Shown: piece after piece, positions 27,188-36,292 of the stretch
Position numbering within the stretch: position 1 is the first letter of the stretch
How the letters are laid out: each line of letters starts with the position of its first letter
NCBI GenBank assembly: GCA_052078155.1
Contig: JBQJBP010000001.1
Coordinates: 682,001-746,000, forward strand
Length of the DNA: 64,000 nucleotides
Direction of reading: 5' to 3'
Origin: CAXBMB01 sp052078155
Lineage (GTDB): Bacteria > Pseudomonadota > Alphaproteobacteria > Kiloniellales > DSM-21159
The notes under the pieces: model-generated
Told to the model about the DNA's origin: nothing
What the model saw: only the letters and a program-made list of their open reading frames with translations
The model's database searches: none
Translations under genes and position numbers: made by a program

Positions 27188-27264
27188 ACTGCGTAAGCAA
27201 CAACATCAAAAACTTAACCTAACCATCGGACAAACCAGTGTTATCTGGCTGCCCCAACGGACGA

Positions 27265-27753
27265 TCACCGGTAGGGACTGTCCGCTGCAATGTTCAAAGC
27301 CAGCTCGTATTCCCAACGGTCCCCGTTGGCCAGCAACTTGGCCTTGTCATAGTAAAGCTCGTCCCGGGTTTCCGTCGCATATTCGAAGTTGGGTCCCAGC
27401 ACGATGGCATCCACCGGGCAGGCTTCTTCACAGAACCCACAGAAGATGCACTTGGTCATATCGATGTCGTAGCGGGTCGTGCGGCGGCTGCCGTCATGAC
27501 GGGGCTCGGCTTCGATGGTAATGGCCTGGGCCGGGCAGATGGCTTCACAGAGCTTGCAGGCAATGCAGCGCTCTTCGCCGCTGGCATAGCGACGCAAGGC
27601 ATGTTCCCCACGGAACCGCGGAGACAAGGGCCCCTTTTCGTGAGGGTAGTTCAGCGTCACCTTCGGCTTGAAGAAGTAACGCAGCGTCAGCCACATGCCA
27701 GACAGCAGTTCTGTCAGCAGCAGGCTTCGCAACGTCCGGTCGATAAAGGCCAT
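27265..27753 (-). CDS. nuoI: NADH-quinone oxidoreductase subunit I
   Basis: 162 residues with two 4Fe-4S clusters. Cluster cysteines are C63-x2-C66-x2-C69-x3-C73 (CIACKLCEAICP) and C102-x2-C105-x2-C108-x3-C112 (CIFCGFCEEACP), which carry electrons from the NuoG arm to NuoB. The ATG at 27753 follows GGAGAG. The in-frame TTG at 27762 overlaps that site and is less likely. The C-terminus 'LNIAADSPYR' is typical of the alphaproteobacterial subunit. Confidence 0.96.
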   Translation of the reverse strand: MAFIDRTLRSLLLTELLSGMWLTLRYFFKPKVTLNYPHEKGPLSPRFRGEHALRRYASGEERCIACKLCEAICPAQAITIEAEPRHDGSRRTTRYDIDMTKCIFCGFCEEACPVDAIVLGPNFEYATETRDELYYDKAKLLANGDRWEYELALNIAADSPYR

Positions 27754-27884
27754 TCTCTCCAACCTTCGTATCGGTTTCGGTCTGCGGTTTCTTTGATGAA
27801 CCGACGACCAATTTCACTTTGCAGAGGTTTGCCAGCTTTCTTTGCTGTTCAGGCCCCTGCCCTTACATCACTCTTTTTGTCTCT

Positions 27885-28895
27885 TTACTGCGGCAGCAGA
27901 TCGAAGGCGACCAGCACACCGGCAGTGGCGATTACCCAGAACAGGGTAAACGGCAAGAAGACTTTCCACCCCAGGCGCATCAGCTGGTCATAGCGGAAGC
28001 GCGGGAAGGTGGCGCGCACCCAAAGGAACCCGAAGAGGATAAACATCACCTTGGCGACGAACCAGATGGGGCCCGGGATCCAGTTGAAGGGGGCAATATC
28101 GAAAAGTGGCAACCAGCCACCCAGGAACAGGATGGTTGTGATACCGCTCATCAGGATCATGTTTGCGTACTCTCCCAGGAAGAAGAGCGCAAAAGACATG
28201 GAGGAATATTCCACGAAGAAACCAGCCACCAGTTCCGACTCACTTTCCGGCAAGTCAAAGGGCGCACGGTTGGTTTCCGCCAGGATCGAGATGAAGAAGA
28301 CCACAAACATGGGCAGCAAGGGGACCGCAAACCAAACGGTGCGCTGTGCTTCCACGATATCTGTCAGGTTCAAAGACCCGACGCAGAGGATCACGGAGAT
28401 CACCACGAAGCCCATGGAGACTTCATAGGACACCATCTGTGCAGCGGAGCGCAGGGCCCCCAGGAAGGGGTACTTCGAGTTGGATGCCCAACCGGCCATG
28501 ATCACGCCGTAGACCCCCAGGGAGGAGACCGCCAGAATGTAAAGCATGCCGATGTTGAGATCGGAGATCACCCAGCCTTTGTTCACCGGAATGACCGCCC
28601 AGGCAATCATCGCCAAAGCAAAAGTCAGCATGGGAGCGATCAGGAAGATGATCTTGTTGGCCCCTGCCGGCAGAATGGTCTCTTTGAACAGCAGCTTAAC
28701 CGCGTCTGCAATGGGCTGCAGCAAACCAAAAGGTCCAACGACGTTGGGGCCTTTACGCAGCTGCATGGCGCTGATGACCTTACGTTCCGCATAGGTCAGG
28801 TAAGCAACCGCCAACAGCAGTGGTACGACCAGTGCCAAGATCTGAGCGACGATGATCACTCCAGGCAATGCGTAGCCTTCAAGAAACTCAGTCAC
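27885..28895 (-). CDS. nuoH: NADH-quinone oxidoreductase subunit H
   Basis: 336 residues, eight membrane helices, the subunit that forms part of the quinone chamber. Conserved stretches are 'AYLTYAERKVISAMQLRKGPNVVGPFG', 'ETNRAPFDLPESESELVAGF' and 'FVEYSSMSFALFFLGEYANM', with the acidic residues that couple quinone reduction to pumping. Followed after 131 bases by nuoI and preceded by nuoG with a 48-base gap. Confidence 0.97.
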   Translation of the reverse strand: MTEFLEGYALPGVIIVAQILALVVPLLLAVAYLTYAERKVISAMQLRKGPNVVGPFGLLQPIADAVKLLFKETILPAGANKIIFLIAPMLTFALAMIAWAVIPVNKGWVISDLNIGMLYILAVSSLGVYGVIMAGWASNSKYPFLGALRSAAQMVSYEVSMGFVVISVILCVGSLNLTDIVEAQRTVWFAVPLLPMFVVFFISILAETNRAPFDLPESESELVAGFFVEYSSMSFALFFLGEYANMILMSGITTILFLGGWLPLFDIAPFNWIPGPIWFVAKVMFILFGFLWVRATFPRFRYDQLMRLGWKVFLPFTLFWVIATAGVLVAFDLLPQ

Positions 28896-28943
28896 GCGAC
28901 CTCTCCAGTCGTCTTAGTCATTGTATTCGTGGCCATGGCGTCC

Positions 28944-31019
28944 TTACCCCTCGGTTCCCGTGGCAGGCGCTTTGCCTTCCACATAAACCGTGCTGCAGCG
29001 ATCCATGGTGTCGGATGCGCGGGAAATGGAGTCCGTCAGATAGAAGTTGTCGATCGGCAGGGTAAAGGCCGCGGGTTTAACCGCCCCTTTGCCGCCGAAT
29101 TTGGTCCACTTAGCCGGCTGAACCTGATCAATGGCGGAAAAGACGGCGTTGCATTCGACCAGTTTCTGGCGCAGTTCGCCCAGATTGTCGTACGGCAGCG
29201 CGTCGCCCACCTGCTCAGACAGTGCCCGCAGGATGGTCCAGTCTTCACGGGCATCGCCCGGCGGGAACGTGGCCAGACGGGCCAGCTGAACCCGACCTTC
29301 CATGTTGACGTAGGTGCCGTTCTTTTCCGTGTAAGCCGCACCGGGCAGGATCACATCGGACTGGTGGGCACCAGCGTCGCCGTGATGGCCCTGGTAGACA
29401 ACAAAGCTGGAAGCCAGCTTGCTCATATCCAGCTCATCAGCACCCAGCAGCCAGACCAGATCCATTTCGCCCTTTTCAGCGGCTTTCAGGATAGCGGCGG
29501 TGTCTTTGCCACCTTTGCCCGGCAGGAAGCCCAGATCCAGGCCCGCCACGCGAGAGGCCGCCCGCTGCAGAATGTTGAAGCCGTTCCAGCCTTCCGGCGC
29601 TTTGTCACCGGCCAGTCCGTAGTCTTCGGCGATCTGACGGGCCAGGCTCATGACCGCCCCGGTGTCCGCGCGGGTAACCGCCCCGGACCCCAGAATGATC
29701 ATGGGACGTTCGGCTTTCTTCAGCACTTCCGCATAAGGGTGGCTGCCGTCTGCAATGCCCTGCAGCACGTCTGCGCCCTCACCCAGATCCTGAACTTCGT
29801 AGGTCAGGTCCCATTTGGGGCCCACAGAAGCTACAGACAAACCGCCAAGCAGGAACCGTTTCCGGATGCGGGCATTGACCAGCGGTGCTTCCCAGCGGGG
29901 ATTGGTGCCGACCAGCAAAATGGCATCTGCCTGCTCAATTCCGGCGATGGTGGTGTTGAACAGGTATGAGGTCCGGCCTTCTTTACCGATCAAAGCGCCA
30001 TCCTGGCGGCAATCCAGGTTGGCAGAGCCCAGACCCGTCATGAAGTCTTTCAGCGCCAGCATGGATTCCGCGTCACAGAGATCCCCGGCGATGGCTGCCA
30101 TTTTGCTGCCATCCAGGCCCTTCATTTTCCGGGCGATGGCATCAAAGGCTTCCTGCCAGCTGGCGGCTTTCAGCTTACCGTCAGCCCCACGCACATAGGG
30201 ACGATCCAGGCGACGTTTGCTCAAACCATCGCAGGCAAAGCGGGTTTTATCGCTGATCCACTCTTCATTGATGTCTTCATGAATGCGCGGCAGCACCCGC
30301 ATGACCTGACGGCCCCGGGTATCCACCCGAATGTTGGAGCCAACAGCGTCGGTCACATCAACTGAGAGAGTCTTCTTCAGCTCCCAGGGACGGGCCGTGA
30401 ACTGATAAGGAGCGGAGGTCAGCGCACCCACCGGGCAAACGTCGATGAGATTGCCGGACAGTTCAGAGTTGATGGCTTTTTCCAGGGTGGTGATTTCCGC
30501 ATGTTCACCGCGGTTCACCAGGCCCATTTCCTCGACACCGGCGATTTCGGTGGAGAAGCGCACGCAGCGGGTACACTGAATGCAGCGGGTCATGATCGTT
30601 TTGATCAACGGGCCCATCTGCTTTTCTTTGACTGCCCGCTTGTTTTCTTCGTAGCGGCTGCCATCCCGGCCAAAGGCCATGGCCTGATCCTGCAGGTCAC
30701 ATTCCCCGCCCTGGTCACAGATGGGGCAATCCAGCGGATGGTTGATCAGCAGGAATTCCATCACGCCGTTGCGGGCTTTCTGAACGGCCGGGGTATCGGT
30801 CTTGATGACCATCCCGTCGCCCACAGGCATTGCGCAGGATGCGATCGGCTTAGGCGCCCGCTCCATTTCCACAAGGCACATGCGGCAGTTGCCAGCTACA
30901 GACAGCCGCTCGTGATAGCAAAAACGCGGGACTTCCACGCCGGCAAGTTCGCAGGCCTGCAGCACAGTGATGCCGCCGGGCACTTCGAGTTCTTTGCCAT
31001 CAATGGTCATCTTAGGCAT
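28944..31019 (-). CDS. nuoG: NADH-quinone oxidoreductase subunit G
   Basis: 691 residues, the molybdopterin-oxidoreductase-like large subunit of the peripheral arm. The N-terminal 2Fe-2S cluster uses C34, C45, C48 and C62 (CYHERLSVAGNCRMC). The His/Cys-ligated 4Fe-4S cluster is in 'HPLDCPICDQGGECDLQDQ', and the next 4Fe-4S motif is 'CIQCTRCVRF'. The C-terminal half lacks molybdenum cofactor function, as usual. Length is normal for alphaproteobacteria. Confidence 0.97.
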   Translation of the reverse strand: MPKMTIDGKELEVPGGITVLQACELAGVEVPRFCYHERLSVAGNCRMCLVEMERAPKPIASCAMPVGDGMVIKTDTPAVQKARNGVMEFLLINHPLDCPICDQGGECDLQDQAMAFGRDGSRYEENKRAVKEKQMGPLIKTIMTRCIQCTRCVRFSTEIAGVEEMGLVNRGEHAEITTLEKAINSELSGNLIDVCPVGALTSAPYQFTARPWELKKTLSVDVTDAVGSNIRVDTRGRQVMRVLPRIHEDINEEWISDKTRFACDGLSKRRLDRPYVRGADGKLKAASWQEAFDAIARKMKGLDGSKMAAIAGDLCDAESMLALKDFMTGLGSANLDCRQDGALIGKEGRTSYLFNTTIAGIEQADAILLVGTNPRWEAPLVNARIRKRFLLGGLSVASVGPKWDLTYEVQDLGEGADVLQGIADGSHPYAEVLKKAERPMIILGSGAVTRADTGAVMSLARQIAEDYGLAGDKAPEGWNGFNILQRAASRVAGLDLGFLPGKGGKDTAAILKAAEKGEMDLVWLLGADELDMSKLASSFVVYQGHHGDAGAHQSDVILPGAAYTEKNGTYVNMEGRVQLARLATFPPGDAREDWTILRALSEQVGDALPYDNLGELRQKLVECNAVFSAIDQVQPAKWTKFGGKGAVKPAAFTLPIDNFYLTDSISRASDTMDRCSTVYVEGKAPATGTEG

Positions 31020-31053
31020 AAAAAAGGTCTCCTAAGCGTCTCTACTCGAACGG

Positions 31054-32352
31054 TTATTCTGCAGCCACGGCGGCAGCGCCCCGTGACTTCTTGTAATCAG
31101 CGATGCGCTGTTCCAGCTCTGGCCGGAAATGACGGATCAGGCCCTGGATTGGCCAGGCCGCCGCATCTCCAAGCGCGCAGATGGTATGACCTTCCACCTG
31201 GTAGCTGACGTTGAGCAGCATATCGATTTCTTCCAGCTCGGCTTCCCCCCGAACCATGCGCTGCATGACCCGATGCATCCAGCCGGTGCCTTCCCGGCAG
31301 GGCGTGCACTGGCCGCAGGATTCATGCTGGTAGAAGTGGGAGAAGCGGGCGATGGCTTCGATGATGTCTGTGGATTTATCCATCACCATGACCGCTGCCG
31401 TTCCCAGACCGGACTGGGCTTCACGCAGTGAATCAAAATCCATCAAGACGGTGTCGCAGATGGATTTGGGCAAAACGGGAACAGACGACCCGCCCGGCAC
31501 CACAGCCAGCAGGTTGTCCCAGCCGCCGCGCACACCACCGGCATGCTTTTCAATCAGCTCTTTGAGCGGAATGCCCATCTCCTCTTCCACGTTACAGGGA
31601 TTGTTCACGTGACCGGAGATGGAAAAGATCTTGGTGCCGGTGTTGTTCGGGCGACCGAAACCGGCAAACCACTCGCCACCGCGCCGCAGGATGGTCGGAG
31701 CGACGGCAATGGTTTCCACATTGTTGACCGTGGTCGGACATCCCCACAGACCCATGGCCGCAGGGAAAGGCGGTTTCAGGCGAGGCTGGCCTTTTTTGCC
31801 TTCCAGGGATTCCAGCAGTGCGGTTTCTTCCCCGCAGATGTAGGCCCCTGCCCCGCGGGATACTTCCACATCGAAGTCCCAACCGGTGCCCGCAGCATTT
31901 TTCCCCAGCAGCCCGGCTTGGCGGGCTTCCTGAATGGCGGTTTCCAGGTTGTTGTGGGGTTCCCAGTATTCACCACGGATGTAGATGTAGGCTTTGTTGG
32001 CGCCCATGGCAAAAGACGCCACAAGGCAGCCTTCCAGCAGCATGTGAGGATCATTGCGCATGATCTCCCGGTCTTTGCAGGAACCGGGTTCTGACTCATC
32101 GGCATTGACCACCAGATAGGCCGGACGGCCATCACTTTCTTTGGGCATAAAGGACCATTTGATCCCGGCCGGGAAGCCAGCCCCGCCGCGACCACGCAGG
32201 CCGGAGGCTTTCATCTCTTCGATGATGCCGTCACGCCCCTTGTCGATCAGCGCCTTGGTGTTGTCCCAGATGCCTCGTTCACGGGCACCGGCCAACCGCC
32301 AGTCTCGCTGACCATAGAGGTTTTGGAAGATGCGGTCTTTGTCTTGCAACAT
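31054..32352 (-). CDS. nuoF: NADH-quinone oxidoreductase subunit F
   Basis: 432 residues. It binds NADH, FMN and a 4Fe-4S cluster and is the entry point for electrons. The glycine-rich NADH/FMN loop is 'GLRGRGGAGFPAGIKWSFMP', the FMN region includes 'NADESEPGSCKDREIM', and the cluster motif is ESCGQCTPCREGT. The start codon overlaps the nuoE stop by one base. Confidence 0.97.
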   Translation of the reverse strand: MLQDKDRIFQNLYGQRDWRLAGARERGIWDNTKALIDKGRDGIIEEMKASGLRGRGGAGFPAGIKWSFMPKESDGRPAYLVVNADESEPGSCKDREIMRNDPHMLLEGCLVASFAMGANKAYIYIRGEYWEPHNNLETAIQEARQAGLLGKNAAGTGWDFDVEVSRGAGAYICGEETALLESLEGKKGQPRLKPPFPAAMGLWGCPTTVNNVETIAVAPTILRRGGEWFAGFGRPNNTGTKIFSISGHVNNPCNVEEEMGIPLKELIEKHAGGVRGGWDNLLAVVPGGSSVPVLPKSICDTVLMDFDSLREAQSGLGTAAVMVMDKSTDIIEAIARFSHFYQHESCGQCTPCREGTGWMHRVMQRMVRGEAELEEIDMLLNVSYQVEGHTICALGDAAAWPIQGLIRHFRPELEQRIADYKKSRGAAAVAAE

Positions 32353-32975
32353 CAGGCGCCTTCCTTCTCAAAAGTGTCTTGCAGAGTGGTTGGCCCGGGA
32401 GCCGGAATGGAGGACAGACGACCGGTCTGGCTGCCAGGTGTCGGCGTTTTGCCGTCCCGCAGTTCCTTGACGATCTCAGCGGCCCGCTCGGGAGTTAGAT
32501 CCTCGTAGTATTCCTTGTCATTGACCTGGAACATGGGCGCGTTACAGCAAGCCCCCAGACATTCCACTTCAACCACGGCAATTTTGCCGTCTGCGCTGAC
32601 TTCACCCAGATGGTCGGTACCGGCAGCGTCCAGACAGGCTTTGGTGATGTCATCGGAACCGCGGAGCCAGCAGTGGGTGGTGCGGCAGACCTGGACCAGA
32701 TGTTCACCTGCAGGTTTCAGGTTGAACATGGTGTAGAAGCTGGCCACTTCATGCACCCGGATCGGGGCCATGTTCAGGCGGGAAGCCACATACTCAATGC
32801 AGGCATCGTCCAGAACGTTGTTGTTCTGATCCTGGGCAATGTAGAGCAGGTAGATCACCGCACTGGCCTGGCGGCCCTCGGGATACTTGGCCATGTAGAA
32901 TTGGGCCCGTTCTTCACTTTCTGCAGTGAAGCTGAAGCCTTGGCTTTGCGGGGCCGGGTAACTGGTAACCTTCAT
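32352..32975 (-). CDS. nuoE: NADH-quinone oxidoreductase subunit E
   Basis: 207 residues, thioredoxin-like 2Fe-2S protein that pairs with NuoF. Ligands are in CRTTHCWLRG and CLGACCNAP. An alphaproteobacterial-type C-terminal tail rich in proline, threonine and glycine follows residue 175 or so. It overlaps the nuoD stop region by four bases (ATGA). Confidence 0.96.
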   Translation of the reverse strand: MKVTSYPAPQSQGFSFTAESEERAQFYMAKYPEGRQASAVIYLLYIAQDQNNNVLDDACIEYVASRLNMAPIRVHEVASFYTMFNLKPAGEHLVQVCRTTHCWLRGSDDITKACLDAAGTDHLGEVSADGKIAVVEVECLGACCNAPMFQVNDKEYYEDLTPERAAEIVKELRDGKTPTPGSQTGRLSSIPAPGPTTLQDTFEKEGA

Positions 32976-34150
32976 CGGTCAACCTCCCCGAAAACGATGT
33001 CCATGGCGCCGAGCACGGCAACCGAGTCAGCCAGCAGATGGCCTTTACAACAGAAATCCATGGCGGACAGATGCACAAAGCCCGGGGCTTTGATCTTGCA
33101 GCGATAGGGCTTGTTGGAGCCGTCTGATACCAGGAACACACCAAACTCACCTTTGGGCGCTTCCACTGCCGCGTAGGTTTCGCCCGGCGGCACGTGGAAC
33201 CCTTCGGTGAAGAGCTTAAAGTGGTGGATCAGCGCTTCCATGGAGGTCTTCATCTCGCCGCGTTTGGGCGGTGTGACCTTCTGGTTCTGCGCCAGAACCG
33301 GACCTTCGGGCATCTGCTCAATGGACTGCTTGATGATCTTGATGGACTGATACATCTCTTCGATGCGGATCAGATAACGATCAAAGCAGTCGCCGTTCTT
33401 GCCGATGGGAATAGAGAAGTCCAGTTTGTCATAGACTTCATAAGGCTGCGCCTTGCGCAGGTCCCAGGCGACACCGGCCGAGCGCAGCATGGGGCCGGAG
33501 AAGCCCCAGTCCATGGCCTGCTCAGCAGTAAAGGACCCGATATCCACTGTCCGCTGGCGGAAAATCCGGTTGTTGTTCAGCAAAGACTGATAGTCATCGA
33601 TGGTGGCAATCACATCGTCGCAAAACCGGTCAATGTCTTCCAGCAGGCCTTCCGGCAGATCCTGGTGAACGCCGCCCACGCGGAAGTAAGCCGCGTGCAG
33701 ACGGGCCCCGCAGACCCGCTCGTAGAACTCCATCACCTTCTCACGCTCTTCAAAGCCCCAGAGGATGGGGGTCATGGCGCCCACGTCGATGGCGAAGGTG
33801 GCAATGTTCAGGAAGTGGTTGGTGACACGGCCCAGCTCGGAAAAGAGCACACGAATGTACTGCGCCCGTTCGGGAACCTGCAGCTTCATCAGCTTTTCGA
33901 CGGCCAGAACAAATGCATGTTCCTGGTTCATCGGGGCCACATAGTCCAGGCGGTCAAAGTATGGGACAGCCTGCATGTAGGTCTTGTTTTCGATCAGCTT
34001 CTCGGTGCCGCGGTGCAGCAGACCCACGTGGGGATCTGCACGCTCAATCACTTCACCGTCCAGCTCCAGCACCAGACGCAACACGCCGTGGGCTGCCGGG
34101 TGCTGCGGACCAAAGTTGAGCGTAAGGGGCTTGATCTTAACTTCAGCCAT
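32972..34150 (-). CDS. nuoD: NADH-quinone oxidoreductase subunit D
   Basis: 392 residues, homologous to the large subunit of NiFe hydrogenase without the metal site, lining the quinone pocket with NuoB. Diagnostic sequences: 'LNFGPQHPAAHGVLRLVLELDGE' near the N-terminus, 'HVGLLHRGTEKLIENKTY' and 'DIVFGEVDR' at the C-terminus. The start codon overlaps the nuoC stop by one base. Confidence 0.97.
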   Translation of the reverse strand: MAEVKIKPLTLNFGPQHPAAHGVLRLVLELDGEVIERADPHVGLLHRGTEKLIENKTYMQAVPYFDRLDYVAPMNQEHAFVLAVEKLMKLQVPERAQYIRVLFSELGRVTNHFLNIATFAIDVGAMTPILWGFEEREKVMEFYERVCGARLHAAYFRVGGVHQDLPEGLLEDIDRFCDDVIATIDDYQSLLNNNRIFRQRTVDIGSFTAEQAMDWGFSGPMLRSAGVAWDLRKAQPYEVYDKLDFSIPIGKNGDCFDRYLIRIEEMYQSIKIIKQSIEQMPEGPVLAQNQKVTPPKRGEMKTSMEALIHHFKLFTEGFHVPPGETYAAVEAPKGEFGVFLVSDGSNKPYRCKIKAPGFVHLSAMDFCCKGHLLADSVAVLGAMDIVFGEVDR

Positions 34151-34776
34151 TATTTCGCCCCCTCATCACCAGCGGCCTGCTCTTCAGCTTTTTCGTCACC
34201 GGGCAACTGCAGCATGCCTTCCCAGGGAGAGACAAAATCGAAATTGCGGTATTCCTGCGGCAGCTTCACCGGTTCATAGACCACCCGTTTCTGAGCTTCG
34301 TCGTAACGAACCTCAACATGGCCGGACAGCGGAAAATCTTTGCGCAGGGGATGACCGTCAAACCCGTAGTCCGTCAGAATGCGGCGCAGGTCAGGATGAT
34401 CTTCAAAGAAGATGCCGTACATGTCCCAGACTTCCCGCTCCAGCCAAAGGGCAGAGCTGAAGACCGGGAAAACAGACGGCAAAGCCGTATCTTCAGCAGC
34501 GGTGACTTTCACCCGAACCCGAAGGTTGTGCTTCAAAGACAGCAGCAGGTAGACGACGTCGAAGCGCTCGTCTCGAGCCGGATAGTCAACGGCGGTCAGC
34601 TCAACCAACTGCTTGAACAGCGTGTTGGGATCATCGCGCAGGTGCGTGAGGAGTTTGATCAGCGACTCACGCTGAGTCCAAAGAACCAAGTCGCCATTGC
34701 AATCCTCTACTTTGAGGACATCCATGGGCAGACTTGCTTCTACAAGAGCGCCGAGCTCTTCAAGGGCTGGTGTCAT
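34150..34776 (-). CDS. nuoC: NADH-quinone oxidoreductase subunit C
   Basis: 208 residues, 30-kDa subunit of the hydrophilic arm. The signature is 'WLEREVWDMYGIFFEDHPDLRRILTDYGF' in the second half, followed by 'HPLRKDFPLSGHVEVRYDE'. nuoC and nuoD are separate genes here, unlike E. coli. It starts 55 bases after the nuoB stop. Confidence 0.96.
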   Translation of the reverse strand: MTPALEELGALVEASLPMDVLKVEDCNGDLVLWTQRESLIKLLTHLRDDPNTLFKQLVELTAVDYPARDERFDVVYLLLSLKHNLRVRVKVTAAEDTALPSVFPVFSSALWLEREVWDMYGIFFEDHPDLRRILTDYGFDGHPLRKDFPLSGHVEVRYDEAQKRVVYEPVKLPQEYRNFDFVSPWEGMLQLPGDEKAEEQAAGDEGAK

Positions 34777-34831
34777 TGCAACAGGCCGTTCGCGTTGATT
34801 TTAAACGTTCGAAGAAAGGACAAATCGCCGC

Positions 34832-35386
34832 TTAGCGGACGATCACGGCCTCTCGCTTGATCTTCTTCTGAAGCTGCATGATGCCGTACAGCAGCGCTTC
34901 TGCTGTCGGCGGGCAGCCAGGAACATAAATGTCGACAGGAACAACTCTGTCGCAGCCACGCACCACTGAATAGGAGTAGTGGTAGTAACCGCCACCATTT
35001 GCGCAGGACCCCATGGAGATCACCCAGCGGGGCTCTGCCATCTGGTCGTAAACCTTACGCAGTGCCGGGGCCATCTTGTTGGTCAGGGTACCGGCAACGA
35101 TCATCACGTCGGACTGACGGGGAGACGGGCGGAAAATGGCGCCAAAGCGGTCAAGATCATAGCGACTGCAGGCCGTGTGCATCATTTCGACAGCACAGCA
35201 GGCCAGGCCAAAAGACATGGGCCAGATTGATCCGGTCTGTGCCCAGGCGGCCAGCTTGTCCATCTGAGCGATAACGAAACCCTTTTCCTGGATTTCGTTA
35301 CCTACCTGACGCAGCAGCTGGTCCTGGGTTGCCCCGGGAGGAATCGCGCCAGAGGCGGCAACCGGAGATACGTTGCTCACTCCCAT
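34832..35386 (-). CDS. nuoB: NADH-quinone oxidoreductase subunit B
   Basis: 184 residues, carrier of cluster N2, the last 4Fe-4S before quinone. Ligands are C63-C64 (LACCAVEMMH), C128 (GSCANGGG) and C158 (VPGCPPTAEALLYG). I start it at the ATG at 35386, giving MGVSNVSPVAASG; longer frames to 35458 run through nuoA. It overlaps the end of nuoA by 10 bases. Confidence 0.96.
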   Translation of the reverse strand: MGVSNVSPVAASGAIPPGATQDQLLRQVGNEIQEKGFVIAQMDKLAAWAQTGSIWPMSFGLACCAVEMMHTACSRYDLDRFGAIFRPSPRQSDVMIVAGTLTNKMAPALRKVYDQMAEPRWVISMGSCANGGGYYHYSYSVVRGCDRVVPVDIYVPGCPPTAEALLYGIMQLQKKIKREAVIVR

Positions 35387-35742
35387 TCCAGAGCCCCTTT
35401 CTTCCATTCGTAAACAAAGCCAATGGTCAGCAACCCGAGGAAGATCACCATGGACCAAAAGCCGAAGAGCCCGACTTCACCCAGGGACACGGCCCAGGGG
35501 AAGAGGAAAGCCACTTCCAGGTCAAAGATGATGAAAAGCAAAGTGACGAGGTAAAAGCGCACATCAAACTTGGAGCGCGCGTCGTCAAAAGCCTCAAAGC
35601 CACACTCGTAAGCGGAGAGCTTTTCCGTATCAGGTCGTTGACGGGCCACGATGAAAGAAGCCACGACGAGGAATCCACCCAGACCAAAGGCGATACCGAT
35701 GAAAATCAAAATCGGCAGGTATTCGGCCAGCAGTTCGTTCAT
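35377..35742 (-). CDS. nuoA: NADH-quinone oxidoreductase subunit A
   Basis: 121 residues, three membrane helices, with the conserved loop 'EKLSAYECGFEAFDDARSKFDVRFYLV' whose cysteine sits near the quinone site. It is the first gene of the 14-gene complex I operon. Confidence 0.97.
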   Translation of the reverse strand: MNELLAEYLPILIFIGIAFGLGGFLVVASFIVARQRPDTEKLSAYECGFEAFDDARSKFDVRFYLVTLLFIIFDLEVAFLFPWAVSLGEVGLFGFWSMVIFLGLLTIGFVYEWKKGALEWE

Positions 35743-35903
35743 TTTTCAGACCGATCTCTCTTACGTTCTCAGCCCGCTTTCCGGCTTAGCCAAAGCTGCC
35801 ATGGTGAAAAATCCGTGACCCAGCCAGGCGGGCTATCTGCGCCTACTTTACGGCAGTTTGGAAGGTTCCCGCAAATCGCGACCCTTCCGTTATCTCGGGG
35901 CGG

Positions 35904-35932
35904 AATATAGAGCCAGCCTCCCGACGGGGAAA
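35904..35932 (-). promoter_or_regulatory. Candidate nuo promoter
   Basis: On the minus strand TTTCCC (35932-35927), a 17-base spacer and TATATT (35909-35904). The -10 is good and the -35 is poor. It would give a 5' leader of about 155 bases before nuoA. Confidence 0.4.
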
Positions 35933-36194
35933 GGGTGAAAACACACGAGTGGGTCGGGAAGTGAAAAGTTCAAGGATTCATGGGCCTTTTGCCACGAAAA
36001 TACCTCATTTTACTGACCACAAATGCCCTCCCTGCGACCTCGTGACACAATATTTTCATCGACTCCGCCAAGACTTGGCACTTCTTTCAAGTCTCCGAAA
36101 AGACAGACAAAAGAAACAAACCCACGCGTCTGATGCTCTTTTCTTCTTGCCGATCAATCAGACCGGCTAAAGCTCAGCTTCCCCATCCTGCATA

Positions 36195-36228
36195 AGCAAA
36201 CGGCAAGACGGGGGTGTCCATCTTGCCG
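36195..36228 (-). terminator. Terminator after the chemoreceptor gene
   Basis: CGGCAAGA (minus strand, 36228-36221) pairs with TCTTGCCG (36208-36201) around a 12-base loop and is followed by TTTGCTTATG. The stem is strong and the T-run short, 65 bases after the stop. Confidence 0.7.
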
Positions 36229-36292
36229 CGCTTTTCGAGCCGGATGATCCGGTTCAGGAACCAGCCCCTGCCCGTTCTTTGCTGTCTGTTAC

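Larger units (their letters stand above)
35743..36292. other. Intergenic region upstream of the nuo operon
   Basis: 550 bases without a gene. They include the terminator of the chemoreceptor gene near 36195-36228 and a candidate nuo promoter near 35904-35932. Between these I saw nothing recognisable. Confidence 0.5.

Noticed and set aside
27819..29969. A 716-codon plus-strand frame opposite nuoG and nuoH
   Set aside because: It is antisense to two well-supported genes, has no family match and reads like low-complexity reverse-complement sequence.
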